From Lewinellaceae bacterium (GTDB lineage Bacteria > Bacteroidota > Bacteroidia > Chitinophagales > Saprospiraceae), in the NCBI GenBank assembly GCA_020636315.1, contig JACJYA010000007.1, positions 186,001-250,000 on the forward strand: 64,000 bases of DNA. The letters are read 5' to 3'. The position numbers were made by a program, and so were the translations under genes. This document shows, piece after piece, positions 13,879 to 22,631 of the stretch (position 1 is its first letter; every line of letters begins with the position of its first letter). A model generated the notes under the pieces. That model was not told where the DNA came from. It made no database searches and saw nothing but the letters and a program-made list of their open reading frames with translations.

Positions 13879-16197
13879 ATGAGATCAGAGAAAAAAATCG
13901 AAGCCCTGAAAAAAGCAGCGCTCCAATATCATGAAAGAGAGCGCCGGGGCAAGATCGAAGTGGTATCGACCAAACCGTGTGTAACTCAAAATGACCTTTC
14001 CCTTGCCTATACCCCCGGGGTAGCTGAGCCCTGCCTTGCCATACAGGCCGATCCTTCCCGGGCCAGGCTTTATACGGCTAAGGGCAACCTGGTGGCCGTA
14101 ATTTCCAATGGAACAGCCGTCCTCGGGCTTGGTGACATCGGCGCCCTGGCCGGCAAGCCCGTCATGGAAGGCAAAGGAGTATTGTTCAAGCGTTTTGCAG
14201 ATATTGATGTGTTCGACATCGAACTGGATACCAAAGACCCAGTAGAAATTGTCAAAACCGTTCAGTATCTGGCGCCTACCTTTGGGGGCATCAACCTGGA
14301 AGACATTAAAGCTCCTGAATGCTTTTATATCGAAGAAGAACTTAAAAAGCGGCTGGACATTCCCGTTTTCCACGATGACCAGCACGGTACGGCCATCATT
14401 TCAGGCGCGGCACTTATCAATGCGCTGGAATTGGCTGAAAAGGATATCGATAAGGCTAAAGCTGTATTCTCCGGAGCCGGCGCCGCTTCAATTGCCTGTG
14501 CAAACTTTTATATGAATCTCGGCATCAAGCCGGAAAACATATTGATGACGGACAGCAAAGGGGTGTTGTGGAAAGGCAGAGGGGATGAGGGGAAAAACCC
14601 CTACAAAGACAAGTTTTTCCGGGAAACGAGCGCCCGTACGCTGGAGGACGCCGTCCGCGGGGCCGATATTTTCTGCGGCCTTTCCGTAAAAGGTTTGCTG
14701 ACCAAAGAGATGGCCTCCACCATGGGCCCCCGTCCGATCATTTTTGCCATGGCCAACCCGGACCCGGAGATCTCCTATCCGGATGCCAGGGAAGCCTGCC
14801 CGGACGCCATTGTAGCCACCGGGCGGAGCGACTACCCCAACCAGGTGAATAACGTCCTGGGTTTCCCCTTCATTTTCCGGGGTGCATTGGATGTGGAAGC
14901 TACGGCCATCAACGAAGAGATGAAACTGGCTGCCGCTTACTCCCTGGCCAACCTGGCAAAGGAAGAAGTACCGGAAGCCGTTAAGCGGGCATACGGGGAC
15001 CCCAACCTTAAATTCGGGCCCGATTACATCATCCCGAAACCGTTTGATTCCCGTGTACTGGTATGGACCGCCTCCGCGGTGGCGGAAGCCGCCATCCGCT
15101 CAGGAGTAGCCCAGAACCCAATGGATATTGAGCAATACCGGGAACAACTCATGGACAAAGTTGACTGGTCGAGGGATGTGATGCGAAAGATCTACATACA
15201 GGCGCGGAAGGACCCCAAACGGATTGTTTTCCCCGAAGGCAACCACCCCAAGATCATCTGGGCCGCCAGTGAGATCGTACGCGAAGGAATTGCTCACCCG
15301 ATCCTTCTGGCAAAGAGCAAAGAAGAAGTCCTCGCATCCTTTGAAGAATTGAACCACGACCCCGAAGGCGTCGAGATCATCGAACCCAAACGATGGCCCT
15401 ACCGGCAGCAATATATTGACTTCTTTTATGCCCAGTCCCAGCGCAAGGGAGTCACTCAATCCCGGGCCAGCCTCGCTCTTCGCGATTATTTCCACTTTGG
15501 CGCCCTCATGGTTCAACATGGCCACGCCGATGGGATGGTCGCGGGTGTGGGAGCCAGCTATCCGGAGGTGCTCACCCCCGCCACTCAGGTGATCGGCCCC
15601 AGAGATGGCGGCAGGCTGATCGCAGGGCTGTATATGCTCGAACACGACCATCGCCTGTATTTCTTTGCCGATTGCACGGTCAACGTCAATCCCAGCTCAG
15701 AAGACCTGGCGGAGATCGCTTTGATGGCGGCAGAACAACTGGAACGCCTGCAACTGGAACCCAGCATTGCCATGCTTTCTTTCTCCAATTTCGGATCGGT
15801 AATGGTGCCCGAATCTGAAAAAGTGGCAAAAGCGGTTGAACTGGCGCGCCTTCAACGGCCGGACCTGATGATCGATGGCCCGATGCAGGCAGATGTTGCT
15901 CTGGACCTCAATTTCCTGAAGGAAACCTATCCTTTTGCCAACATCTCCAAACGGCCGAACCTGCTCATATTTCCCAACCTCGATGCCGGCAATACCAGCC
16001 TCAAACTGGTCCGCAAACTGATCAAGGCGCACTACATTGGCCCCATCCTCATCGGGCTCAAAAAACCGATCCACCTATTGGCCAGAGGCGTGGAGGTCAA
16101 TATGATCAGTAATATAACCGCTATCGCAAGCGTAGATGCGCAACAGGTGGAGGAGAACAGGAAAAAAGAGGCCCTGCATTCGGCCAACGGGCTGTAA
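13879..16197 (+). CDS. maeB: NADP-dependent malic enzyme with phosphotransacetylase-like domain
   Basis: From 13879 the product has 772 residues. The N-terminal malic domain shows LAYTPGVAEPC, the catalytic region AVLGLGDIGALAGKPVMEGK and FHDDQHGTAI. A Rossmann domain follows with FSGAGAASIACA. From about 440 a phosphotransacetylase-like domain runs to the end, as in all MaeB proteins; it normally serves in acetyl-CoA regulation rather than catalysis. The enzyme oxidatively decarboxylates malate to pyruvate, making NADPH. An in-frame ATG at 13828 would add 17 residues, but a promoter lies over it. It is transcribed alone and converges with the multi-cupredoxin gene. Confidence 0.94.
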   Translation: MRSEKKIEALKKAALQYHERERRGKIEVVSTKPCVTQNDLSLAYTPGVAEPCLAIQADPSRARLYTAKGNLVAVISNGTAVLGLGDIGALAGKPVMEGKGVLFKRFADIDVFDIELDTKDPVEIVKTVQYLAPTFGGINLEDIKAPECFYIEEELKKRLDIPVFHDDQHGTAIISGAALINALELAEKDIDKAKAVFSGAGAASIACANFYMNLGIKPENILMTDSKGVLWKGRGDEGKNPYKDKFFRETSARTLEDAVRGADIFCGLSVKGLLTKEMASTMGPRPIIFAMANPDPEISYPDAREACPDAIVATGRSDYPNQVNNVLGFPFIFRGALDVEATAINEEMKLAAAYSLANLAKEEVPEAVKRAYGDPNLKFGPDYIIPKPFDSRVLVWTASAVAEAAIRSGVAQNPMDIEQYREQLMDKVDWSRDVMRKIYIQARKDPKRIVFPEGNHPKIIWAASEIVREGIAHPILLAKSKEEVLASFEELNHDPEGVEIIEPKRWPYRQQYIDFFYAQSQRKGVTQSRASLALRDYFHFGALMVQHGHADGMVAGVGASYPEVLTPATQVIGPRDGGRLIAGLYMLEHDHRLYFFADCTVNVNPSSEDLAEIALMAAEQLERLQLEPSIAMLSFSNFGSVMVPESEKVAKAVELARLQRPDLMIDGPMQADVALDLNFLKETYPFANISKRPNLLIFPNLDAGNTSLKLVRKLIKAHYIGPILIGLKKPIHLLARGVEVNMISNITAIASVDAQQVEENRKKEALHSANGL

Positions 16198-16218
16198 TTT
16201 CCTGAAGAAAAAACCTGT

Positions 16219-16250
16219 AAAAAAGGAGGGCGGAAAGTTTTCCGCCCTCC
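16219..16250 (-). terminator. Strong terminator of the multi-cupredoxin gene
   Basis: GGAGGGCGGAAA (16225-16236) and TTTCCGCCCTCC (16239-16250) form a near-continuous 12-bp stem. On the minus strand six T residues follow, so it ends the 16304-21124 gene. The other side is an A-run, so termination of maeB is less certain. Confidence 0.75.
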
Positions 16251-16303
16251 CAAAAAAACGCTTACCTACTTAAGCGAATCTGTTCTGCGACTAAGAATGC
16301 GCC

Positions 16304-19300
16304 CTATTGAATGATCATTTTTCCAATATAATTGCCGGAGGATGACCGCAACTCAAGTAAATACATACCAGGGGGTACAGGCGCCTGCAGAGGTACTGAC
16401 ATAACCGGGCTGCCTCTTTCCGTTCCTTCTGCAATCCTCTCTCCGCGAAGGCTGAACACAACATAATTGACGGGCTGTGAATAATCAGCAGGAACCACCC
16501 CTTCAACCATCCATCTTGTAGTATTTGTCCAGGCCGGATTCGGGAAAATTTTCAGAGGCATAGCTCTGATTAAAGGTTCTTTCGTATCCGTCAGGCCGGC
16601 CTGCAATTCCCGGCAGAAAGCTTCATTGCAGCCCAGCAGAGTATCCTGAGCCAGCAGGCATACCGTATATACCCCCGGTTGATCATAAGTATGAAAAGGG
16701 TTCTGGACATTGGAGGTAGCTCCATCCCCGAAGCCCCAGAGCCATTGATGAACCGTTCCTTCTGTTTGATCAATGAATTGCACCCTAAGGCTTTCTATTT
16801 CATCAAAAACCACTGAAAATCCAGGCAGGAGTCCTGCGCAGGGTTCAGCACATTGGGGAACATTTATGCGCACCGTATCTGAACAACCGGGGTTTTCAAT
16901 ATCCAGAACAGCTAACTCGTGCTCGTTTCCGTCACCAAAAAACAGTACCTCCAGTTCATTGAGAATGCCTGGCTGATAATCAAACTGCCCGATATTCTCT
17001 CCATCAAGTGATAGTTGGAACCCTCCGTTTCCACCGACACCCTCAAATGATATACTGGCCAGAACAGAATCTCCCTGACAAGCCGGCGCCGCCGTGATCA
17101 TACCAGCCATGCCTATCCCCCCCGGGGCTCCATGAGGGATGCAATAATAGGGATGCGCCCCCGGCTCATGGATTACGACTTCGAAATCAGCTCCCTGCCC
17201 CAGAAGTCCACTGTCCCAACTGTCCACTCCACTGGTGGCATCCGAAGTGGTGGTATGGGCCATTTCTCCCGTCCAGAAAAACATTACTGTATCACCGGCG
17301 GTAACGTTGAGTTCTTTGGGTAAGAATTCAAAGTCCTTCACTTCAACCAGGTGCCTCCCTGACTCAGGGAAAGAAACAGCAAGGTTGCCGACCAGGCATT
17401 GTATATTACATGCAGGAGCAGTGAATAGGGTACTTGCTGCACAAAAGCTGACATCCATATCCTGGATGGTCAAAACATGCTGAGCGCTATCACCGGGAAT
17501 ATTGATAAGCGTAGAATTGTAGCCTGCATCGTTTGTATAAAGGATGGGGCCCGCCAGGTGTTCCCCGTCAAGAAAGATATTGTATCCATTATTGCTGCCG
17601 TTCGTCGTGGAAAAACTTACTGTTACAGAAGCCATACTGTCATTACAGGGGCCAACGGCTTCAATTTCACCGGACATGCCAATTCCGCCCGGCCCGCCGT
17701 GGGGAATGCAGTAATAAGGATGCAGGCCTGCTTCGGTTATAACCACCTCATAGCTGGCGCCTTGGCCCAGCAGCCCGCTATCCCAGCTGTTCGTACCCGT
17801 TATGGCATCCGAGGTGGAAGTATGAGGCATTTCTCCCTTCCAGATAAACTCGACCGTGTCTCCAACCAAAACCTGAATATGCGCCGGATAGAATTCAAAA
17901 TCCTTTACCTCCACCAGGTGCCTGCCGGGCTGCCCGCTGTTAACGGTGAGCCCCTGCACTTCGCAAAGTGGCCCACATAATGGCGTCATTATGTTTGATG
18001 AAGCCACACAGGTAGTGCTGTCGATATCGCGGACTTCCACCAGCCGTTCTCCTCCTGTTCCCGTAACCTGTATTTCGAGGATGGTAGTATCCGTCGGGCC
18101 GTATGAAAAAGGATCCGGTTGATAGGGGTTGCCATCCACGAGGACTACAAACCCATTATTGCCCGTTCCCGCGGTGATGACTGTGAGTTCGACAGGTACC
18201 TGTCCTTCCTCGTTGCATGCTCCTGAAACGACAGCTTGAAGCGCTAAGGAACAGGGCATACTTTGGCCACAATCCGGTACTAAAATGACTCGTTCGGCTG
18301 TGCAGATCGTATCCAAGGCATCCTGCACAAGGACGGTGTGTTGCTGTCCATCGCCGGGAATAGAGAGGGGTACAGAATTGAAAGTGTTATTGGCATAGAG
18401 GTAAGGGCTTTCCTGGGTGATTTCTCCATCGATAAAAACATTGTAGCCTTCTGTATTTCCCCCAATGGCGTCAAAACTAAGATTTACAACTACATTCCCT
18501 CCGTCACATGGGGGTGTTGCAGTTATCATACCGGACATACCCACTCCTCCGGGTGCTCCGTGCGGGATGCAATAGTAAGGGTGCTCTCCTTCCGTAATTA
18601 TAGTTACCTCAAACACATCTCCCTGGGTTAACAGGCCACTGTTCCAACTGTCCGGGCCGGTAGTGGCATCGGAAGTGGAAGTATGGGCAATGACGCCAAC
18701 CCATTCAAACCTTACCACATCCCCAACTCTGACTTCCAGGGCTGAAGGGACAAACTCAAAGTCTCTTACCTCTACAACGTGAGTCACTGGATTTCCGGCA
18801 TCCGAAACGGATAGCTCCAGGTTTGTTATGGCGCACTCCTGGCTACAGTCTGTAGTTATCAATGTCGTTGATGCCGTACAGGCAGGAGTTTCAATGTCTC
18901 TCACCTCAATGTTGTGCTCTTGTCCGTCGCCGGCCACATTTACAGAAACAATGGTGGCATTACCACTGTAGGCAAAGCTGTCCACTACAACACCATCCAC
19001 CATTACTTCAAAGCCCGCAGCCCCGCCACCTATATTATTTACCGTTAATTCCACAGGCAGTTCATTGTTTTCGGAACAGCCACCGGTTTCCTGCACACTA
19101 AGGCTGAGTTGGCAGCTCGCAGAGTTACAGTCCGGGGTAGTAATAGTTGTTCCAGCTATACACCCGGGATCATCTACATCCCGAACAGTCAGGGTATGCC
19201 CCTGTCCGTCGCCTGGAACAAGGACAGAAACGATGTTATTTCCATCAGGGCTATAGCCAAAGGTGCCCGCCGTATTGTTATCCACCAGCACTTCATACCC

Positions 19301-21124
19301 ATTGAATCCCCCACCCTGCCCGGTAAAAGCTACCTCCACCGACACCATCTCATTGGTGCAATCAGCCTGCACCGTAATGGACCCGCTCATTCCAATTCCC
19401 CCCGGCGCCCCATGTGGAATGCAATAATAGGGGTGCACGCCGGTAGAGAGTACAGGCGACTGGTAAGTTGCCCCCTGGCTCAGCAGTCCGCTGTTCCAGC
19501 TGTCGGGGCCTGAAGGCGCATCGGATGTCGAGGTGTGAGCTACACTACCTACCCACTGCCATTCTACCACATCCCCCGAAGCGATGGTAATGTTCCTTGG
19601 ATTGAAAGCAAAATCCTCTACCAGCACCGTATGTACTGTTGAAGTGCCGGTGCTTGCCAATAAGTTGGTAATGGCGCAATTGATGCTGCAATCCTGAGTT
19701 GTCAGGGTTGCAGAGCCCGTACAGGCAGCATCATCGTTGTCACGAGCCTCAATAACATGGTTCTGCCCGTCTCCCGGAACATTGATAGAAATGATTGCCG
19801 GTCCGGATGAGTTGTAGATAAAAGGGCTGCCGGGCGCCAGGTTTCCATCGATATAAATATTGAAGCCGGAAGCTCCTCCGTTGATGGCATTTACGCTCAG
19901 CTCAACAGGCACTTCACCGGCAACACTGCATCCGCCGGCCTGCCCGGCCAATACAGAAATGCTGCAGGCAGGCGCGATACCGCAGTCAGGAGCTGAGAAG
20001 GCCTGAGAAACGAAACAAGTAGAGTCTGCAACATCCTGAATTTTAACGACATGCATAGCCCCATCTCCAGCAATGCTTATGGTGTTGCTCTGAGGGCCTG
20101 TTCCCGAATAATTAAAAGGGCTGCCCTGAACGGGAGCACCGTCCAGCAATAAGCCATACCCCTCCGGGCCGGCTATAGAAGTATTAAAAGAAACCTCCAG
20201 GGTGAAATTGCCGGAAGCCGGGCAATTGGCGACAATTATTCCGGACATCCCCTGCCCGTTTGGGCCTCCGTGCGGGATGCAATAATACCCATGAACGCCA
20301 GGATTGATAATGTTAACGGTAAAGACAGAACCGAATCCGATCACCCCGGAATTCCAGCTGTCCGGCCCGGTAGTGGCATCGGAAGTAGTGGAATGCCCGT
20401 CTCCCACCCATTGGAACTCTACTGCGTCACCGATAGTGATCGTTGTGTTCTCAGGAGAAAAAAAGTTGTCTCCAATCTGCACGACATGAGTAACGCCACC
20501 GGACAGATTGACATTCAGCCCGGACAAAAAACAGTTGGACGTGCAATCGGGCACGGAAAAGTTATAGGTAGCGGCGCAGGTCCCGATATCCTCCGATTGA
20601 ACGCTGATTTCGTGTATAAGCCCGTCTCCGGGTACCGTCGCATTTACAATTACGGGCTGGCCAATTCTAATTCTGAATGGCCCACCCGGAAGCAGCCCGC
20701 CATCAACGGCGATGTTGATGTCTCTTGCATTATCGAACAGGTCATTAACGGTAATGATAAGGGGAATTTCATCATTGGCGTCGCAGGCGCCCACCGAAAC
20801 GCTCACTTCCAACTGGCAGATCTCTATACGAATACAAGCCTCACTGGTGCAACCACTTTGAGTGGTAATGGACAAACATACATCATAGGTGTTTGCATCC
20901 GGAAAAGTGTGGGAAGGGTTTTGAGCCGTGCTGGTGCTCCCATCTTCGAAATCCCAGAACCAGGAAATGACGGGGTCTCCGGCAAGTGATGTGGAAGCAT
21001 CTGTGAAATCGAAAGTCAGCCCGGCCTCTTCAAAAGTAAATGCGGCCTGGCAACTCTGGGCACAGACAGCATGTGCCTGGCAAATCAATGCGATTGTCCA
21101 AAAAAACAGTACGGGTGTCCTCAT
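16304..21124 (-). CDS. Giant secreted protein with five plastocyanin-like copper domains, PKD domains and T9SS sorting signal
   Basis: 1606 residues. Signal peptide 1-22; PKD domain about 25-103 (WFWDFEDGSTS); five cupredoxin domains about 200-300, 484-586, 764-870, 1053-1157 and 1242-1348. Each has a complete type-1 copper set: His in a HTSTSD-like loop (244, 530, 814, 1101, 1290), then YYCIPHG giving Cys and His (282/285, 568/571, 852/855, 1139/1142, 1328/1331) and a Met 8 residues on (293, 579, 863, 1150, 1339). Between them lie repeated beta-sandwich domains of about 90 residues with GDG-x-x-H and DxxDxxC motifs. A second PKD (about 1435-1510) and a type A sorting domain (about 1522-1606, KIFPNP...) complete it. 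It should be exported to the cell surface. Copper binding is well supported; electron transfer, copper storage or adhesion are possible roles. Transcribed alone, with its own promoter and terminator. Confidence 0.9.
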   Translation of the reverse strand: MRTPVLFFWTIALICQAHAVCAQSCQAAFTFEEAGLTFDFTDASTSLAGDPVISWFWDFEDGSTSTAQNPSHTFPDANTYDVCLSITTQSGCTSEACIRIEICQLEVSVSVGACDANDEIPLIITVNDLFDNARDINIAVDGGLLPGGPFRIRIGQPVIVNATVPGDGLIHEISVQSEDIGTCAATYNFSVPDCTSNCFLSGLNVNLSGGVTHVVQIGDNFFSPENTTITIGDAVEFQWVGDGHSTTSDATTGPDSWNSGVIGFGSVFTVNIINPGVHGYYCIPHGGPNGQGMSGIIVANCPASGNFTLEVSFNTSIAGPEGYGLLLDGAPVQGSPFNYSGTGPQSNTISIAGDGAMHVVKIQDVADSTCFVSQAFSAPDCGIAPACSISVLAGQAGGCSVAGEVPVELSVNAINGGASGFNIYIDGNLAPGSPFIYNSSGPAIISINVPGDGQNHVIEARDNDDAACTGSATLTTQDCSINCAITNLLASTGTSTVHTVLVEDFAFNPRNITIASGDVVEWQWVGSVAHTSTSDAPSGPDSWNSGLLSQGATYQSPVLSTGVHPYYCIPHGAPGGIGMSGSITVQADCTNEMVSVEVAFTGQGGGFNGYEVLVDNNTAGTFGYSPDGNNIVSVLVPGDGQGHTLTVRDVDDPGCIAGTTITTPDCNSASCQLSLSVQETGGCSENNELPVELTVNNIGGGAAGFEVMVDGVVVDSFAYSGNATIVSVNVAGDGQEHNIEVRDIETPACTASTTLITTDCSQECAITNLELSVSDAGNPVTHVVEVRDFEFVPSALEVRVGDVVRFEWVGVIAHTSTSDATTGPDSWNSGLLTQGDVFEVTIITEGEHPYYCIPHGAPGGVGMSGMITATPPCDGGNVVVNLSFDAIGGNTEGYNVFIDGEITQESPYLYANNTFNSVPLSIPGDGQQHTVLVQDALDTICTAERVILVPDCGQSMPCSLALQAVVSGACNEEGQVPVELTVITAGTGNNGFVVLVDGNPYQPDPFSYGPTDTTILEIQVTGTGGERLVEVRDIDSTTCVASSNIMTPLCGPLCEVQGLTVNSGQPGRHLVEVKDFEFYPAHIQVLVGDTVEFIWKGEMPHTSTSDAITGTNSWDSGLLGQGASYEVVITEAGLHPYYCIPHGGPGGIGMSGEIEAVGPCNDSMASVTVSFSTTNGSNNGYNIFLDGEHLAGPILYTNDAGYNSTLINIPGDSAQHVLTIQDMDVSFCAASTLFTAPACNIQCLVGNLAVSFPESGRHLVEVKDFEFLPKELNVTAGDTVMFFWTGEMAHTTTSDATSGVDSWDSGLLGQGADFEVVIHEPGAHPYYCIPHGAPGGIGMAGMITAAPACQGDSVLASISFEGVGGNGGFQLSLDGENIGQFDYQPGILNELEVLFFGDGNEHELAVLDIENPGCSDTVRINVPQCAEPCAGLLPGFSVVFDEIESLRVQFIDQTEGTVHQWLWGFGDGATSNVQNPFHTYDQPGVYTVCLLAQDTLLGCNEAFCRELQAGLTDTKEPLIRAMPLKIFPNPAWTNTTRWMVEGVVPADYSQPVNYVVFSLRGERIAEGTERGSPVMSVPLQAPVPPGMYLLELRSSSGNYIGKMIIQ

Positions 21125-21167
21125 TTGTTAGCAGCCTTTTATCCCAAAAGAAGAAATGATTCCGGAT

Positions 21168-21198
21168 TAAAAGTAGGCAGACAAATATCCTTCGACAA
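21168..21198 (-). promoter_or_regulatory. Promoter of the multi-cupredoxin gene
   Basis: On the minus strand TTG (21196-21198), 20 bases, TACTTTTA (21168-21175; one mismatch from TAnnTTTG). The leader to the start codon at 21124 is about 40 bases. Confidence 0.55.
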
Positions 21199-21312
21199 AA
21201 AAGAAAACCTGAACGGGAAAAAAAGCCCTCCGAACCGGAACCAGAATATTGCCTATTTTTTAGCATATTTGCTTATCTGGTAATCAGCAGTGGAACCTGC
21301 AAACTAATAATT

Positions 21313-22053
21313 ATGATCAAGCTTTCAGAAATTCCGACAACGCCTCCGCCTGATGTCGATGAAGATAAACTCAAAGACAAAACTGACAAGCTCGTTGAGC
21401 GCCTCGGAGAATTACAAAAGGTGATGTTTGCCGAACAAAAACATTCTGCCCTGGTCATTTTTCAGGGTATGGATGCTTCGGGTAAGGATGGAGCGGTGAA
21501 GCACGTTTTCAAAGAGTGCCACGCCCAGGGCATACAAGTATATAGTTTTAAGAAACCGACCGATGAAGAGTTTGCCCACGATTTCCTCTGGCGCGTCCAC
21601 AAACAGGTTCCCCGGCGGGGAATGATACAGATCTTCAACCGCTCCCATTATGAAGACATTCTCATTCAACGGGTACACAGCTGGATAGATGACAAAAGGG
21701 CAGAAAAGCGGATGAATGCCATCAATGCTTTTGAAGAACTCCTTGCTTTCGACAACCATACCGTTATTTTTAAATTCTATCTACACATCTCTTACAGCCA
21801 GCAGGAGAAAGAGCTGAAAGAACGGATACGGGAAAGGGACAAGAACTGGAAGCACAACCCCAACGACTGGAAAGAACGGGAACACTGGGACGACTATATG
21901 CGTTGTTACGAATACGCCATCAATAAAAGCAGTATCCCCTGGACCATCGTCCCGGTCGATGAACGTTGGTACCGGAATTATATCGTTGCCAAAACCATCG
22001 TCGATCAGCTGGAAAAACTGAACATGGAATACCCTCCGTTGCCTGAGGGTTGA
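21313..22053 (+). CDS. ppk2: Polyphosphate kinase 2 family enzyme
   Basis: The 246-residue protein is a single PPK2 domain. It has the Walker A motif GMDASGKDGAV, the Walker B-like FNRSHYEDILIQRVHSW, the lid region LKERIRERDKNWKHNP and the C-terminal WTIVPVDERWYRNYIVA. PPK2 enzymes move phosphate between polyphosphate and nucleotides in the cytoplasm (NDP to NTP, or NMP to NDP). Length and motifs fit a one-domain class I or III enzyme; the nucleotide preference cannot be read safely. It is expressed alone, and the 8-bp minisatellite begins 24 bp after its stop. Confidence 0.92.
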   Translation: MIKLSEIPTTPPPDVDEDKLKDKTDKLVERLGELQKVMFAEQKHSALVIFQGMDASGKDGAVKHVFKECHAQGIQVYSFKKPTDEEFAHDFLWRVHKQVPRRGMIQIFNRSHYEDILIQRVHSWIDDKRAEKRMNAINAFEELLAFDNHTVIFKFYLHISYSQQEKELKERIRERDKNWKHNPNDWKEREHWDDYMRCYEYAINKSSIPWTIVPVDERWYRNYIVAKTIVDQLEKLNMEYPPLPEG

Positions 22054-22076
22054 AGAGAGGGGGTCGGAGAGAGGGA

Positions 22077-22164
22077 GACTAGGTGACTAGGTGACTAGGA
22101 GACTAGGAGACTAGGTGACTAGGTGACTAGGTGACTAGGAGACTAGGAGACTAGGAGACTAGGA
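22077..22164. repeat. 8-bp minisatellite, eleven units in two versions
   Basis: Eleven perfect head-to-tail copies of GACTAGGT or GACTAGGA, in the order T-T-A-A-T-T-T-A-A-A-A by last base. A broken unit and a purine-rich tail run to about 22195. It lies between ppk2 and the S4 gene. Units of 8 bp shift the frame, and no reading frame crosses it. Confidence 0.97.
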
Positions 22165-22222
22165 GATAGGGGGAGAGGGAGACAGGATTAGGGGGTAATA
22201 AATTAATAAAAAACTAATTTTT

Positions 22223-22618
22223 ATGGGCAACCTGGATAAAGTCAGAGTTGACAAGTGGTTGTGGAGTGTCAGGATATTCAAATCCCGGACTATTGCCACC
22301 GATGCCTGCAAGTCGGGCAAGGTTAAGGCCGGAGGCACACCGGTCAAAGCCTCCCAGATGATCCAGCGCGGAGATGAACTTGAGGTACGCAAAAATGGGT
22401 TTAACTTCCGGTATAAAGTGATTGACCTTATCCAGAAAAGGGTGGGCGCCCCCGTTGCACAAAAGTGTTATGAGGATCTTACTCCCGAAGAGGAATTAAA
22501 CAAATATAAAGATTGGTTCGTAGGAAAAGCTGCCGCTGAAAAACGGGAAAAGGGCGCCGGGCGGCCCACTAAACGGGAACGCCGGGAAATCGAGCAATTC
22601 AAAAAAAACCGGTTTTAA
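22223..22618 (+). CDS. S4-domain RNA-binding protein (Hsp15/HslR type)
   Basis: The 131 residues start with an S4 domain (about 6-70: VRVDKWLWSVRIFKSRTIA, ACKSGKVKAGG, RGDELEV). The C-terminal tail is highly basic and unstructured (KREKGAGRPTKRERREIEQ). This is the layout of the heat-shock protein Hsp15, which binds free 50S subunits carrying a stalled peptidyl-tRNA and helps recycle them. Bacteroidota often have several S4 proteins of this kind, so the exact orthology is less sure than the family. The minisatellite lies about 55 bp upstream, between any promoter further up and the gene. Confidence 0.88.
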   Translation: MGNLDKVRVDKWLWSVRIFKSRTIATDACKSGKVKAGGTPVKASQMIQRGDELEVRKNGFNFRYKVIDLIQKRVGAPVAQKCYEDLTPEEELNKYKDWFVGKAAAEKREKGAGRPTKRERREIEQFKKNRF

Positions 22619-22631
22619 TGCTTAGAAGTGG

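Noticed and set aside
22077..22164. CRISPR array
   Set aside because: Units are 8 bp, contiguous, with no spacers and no cas genes nearby.
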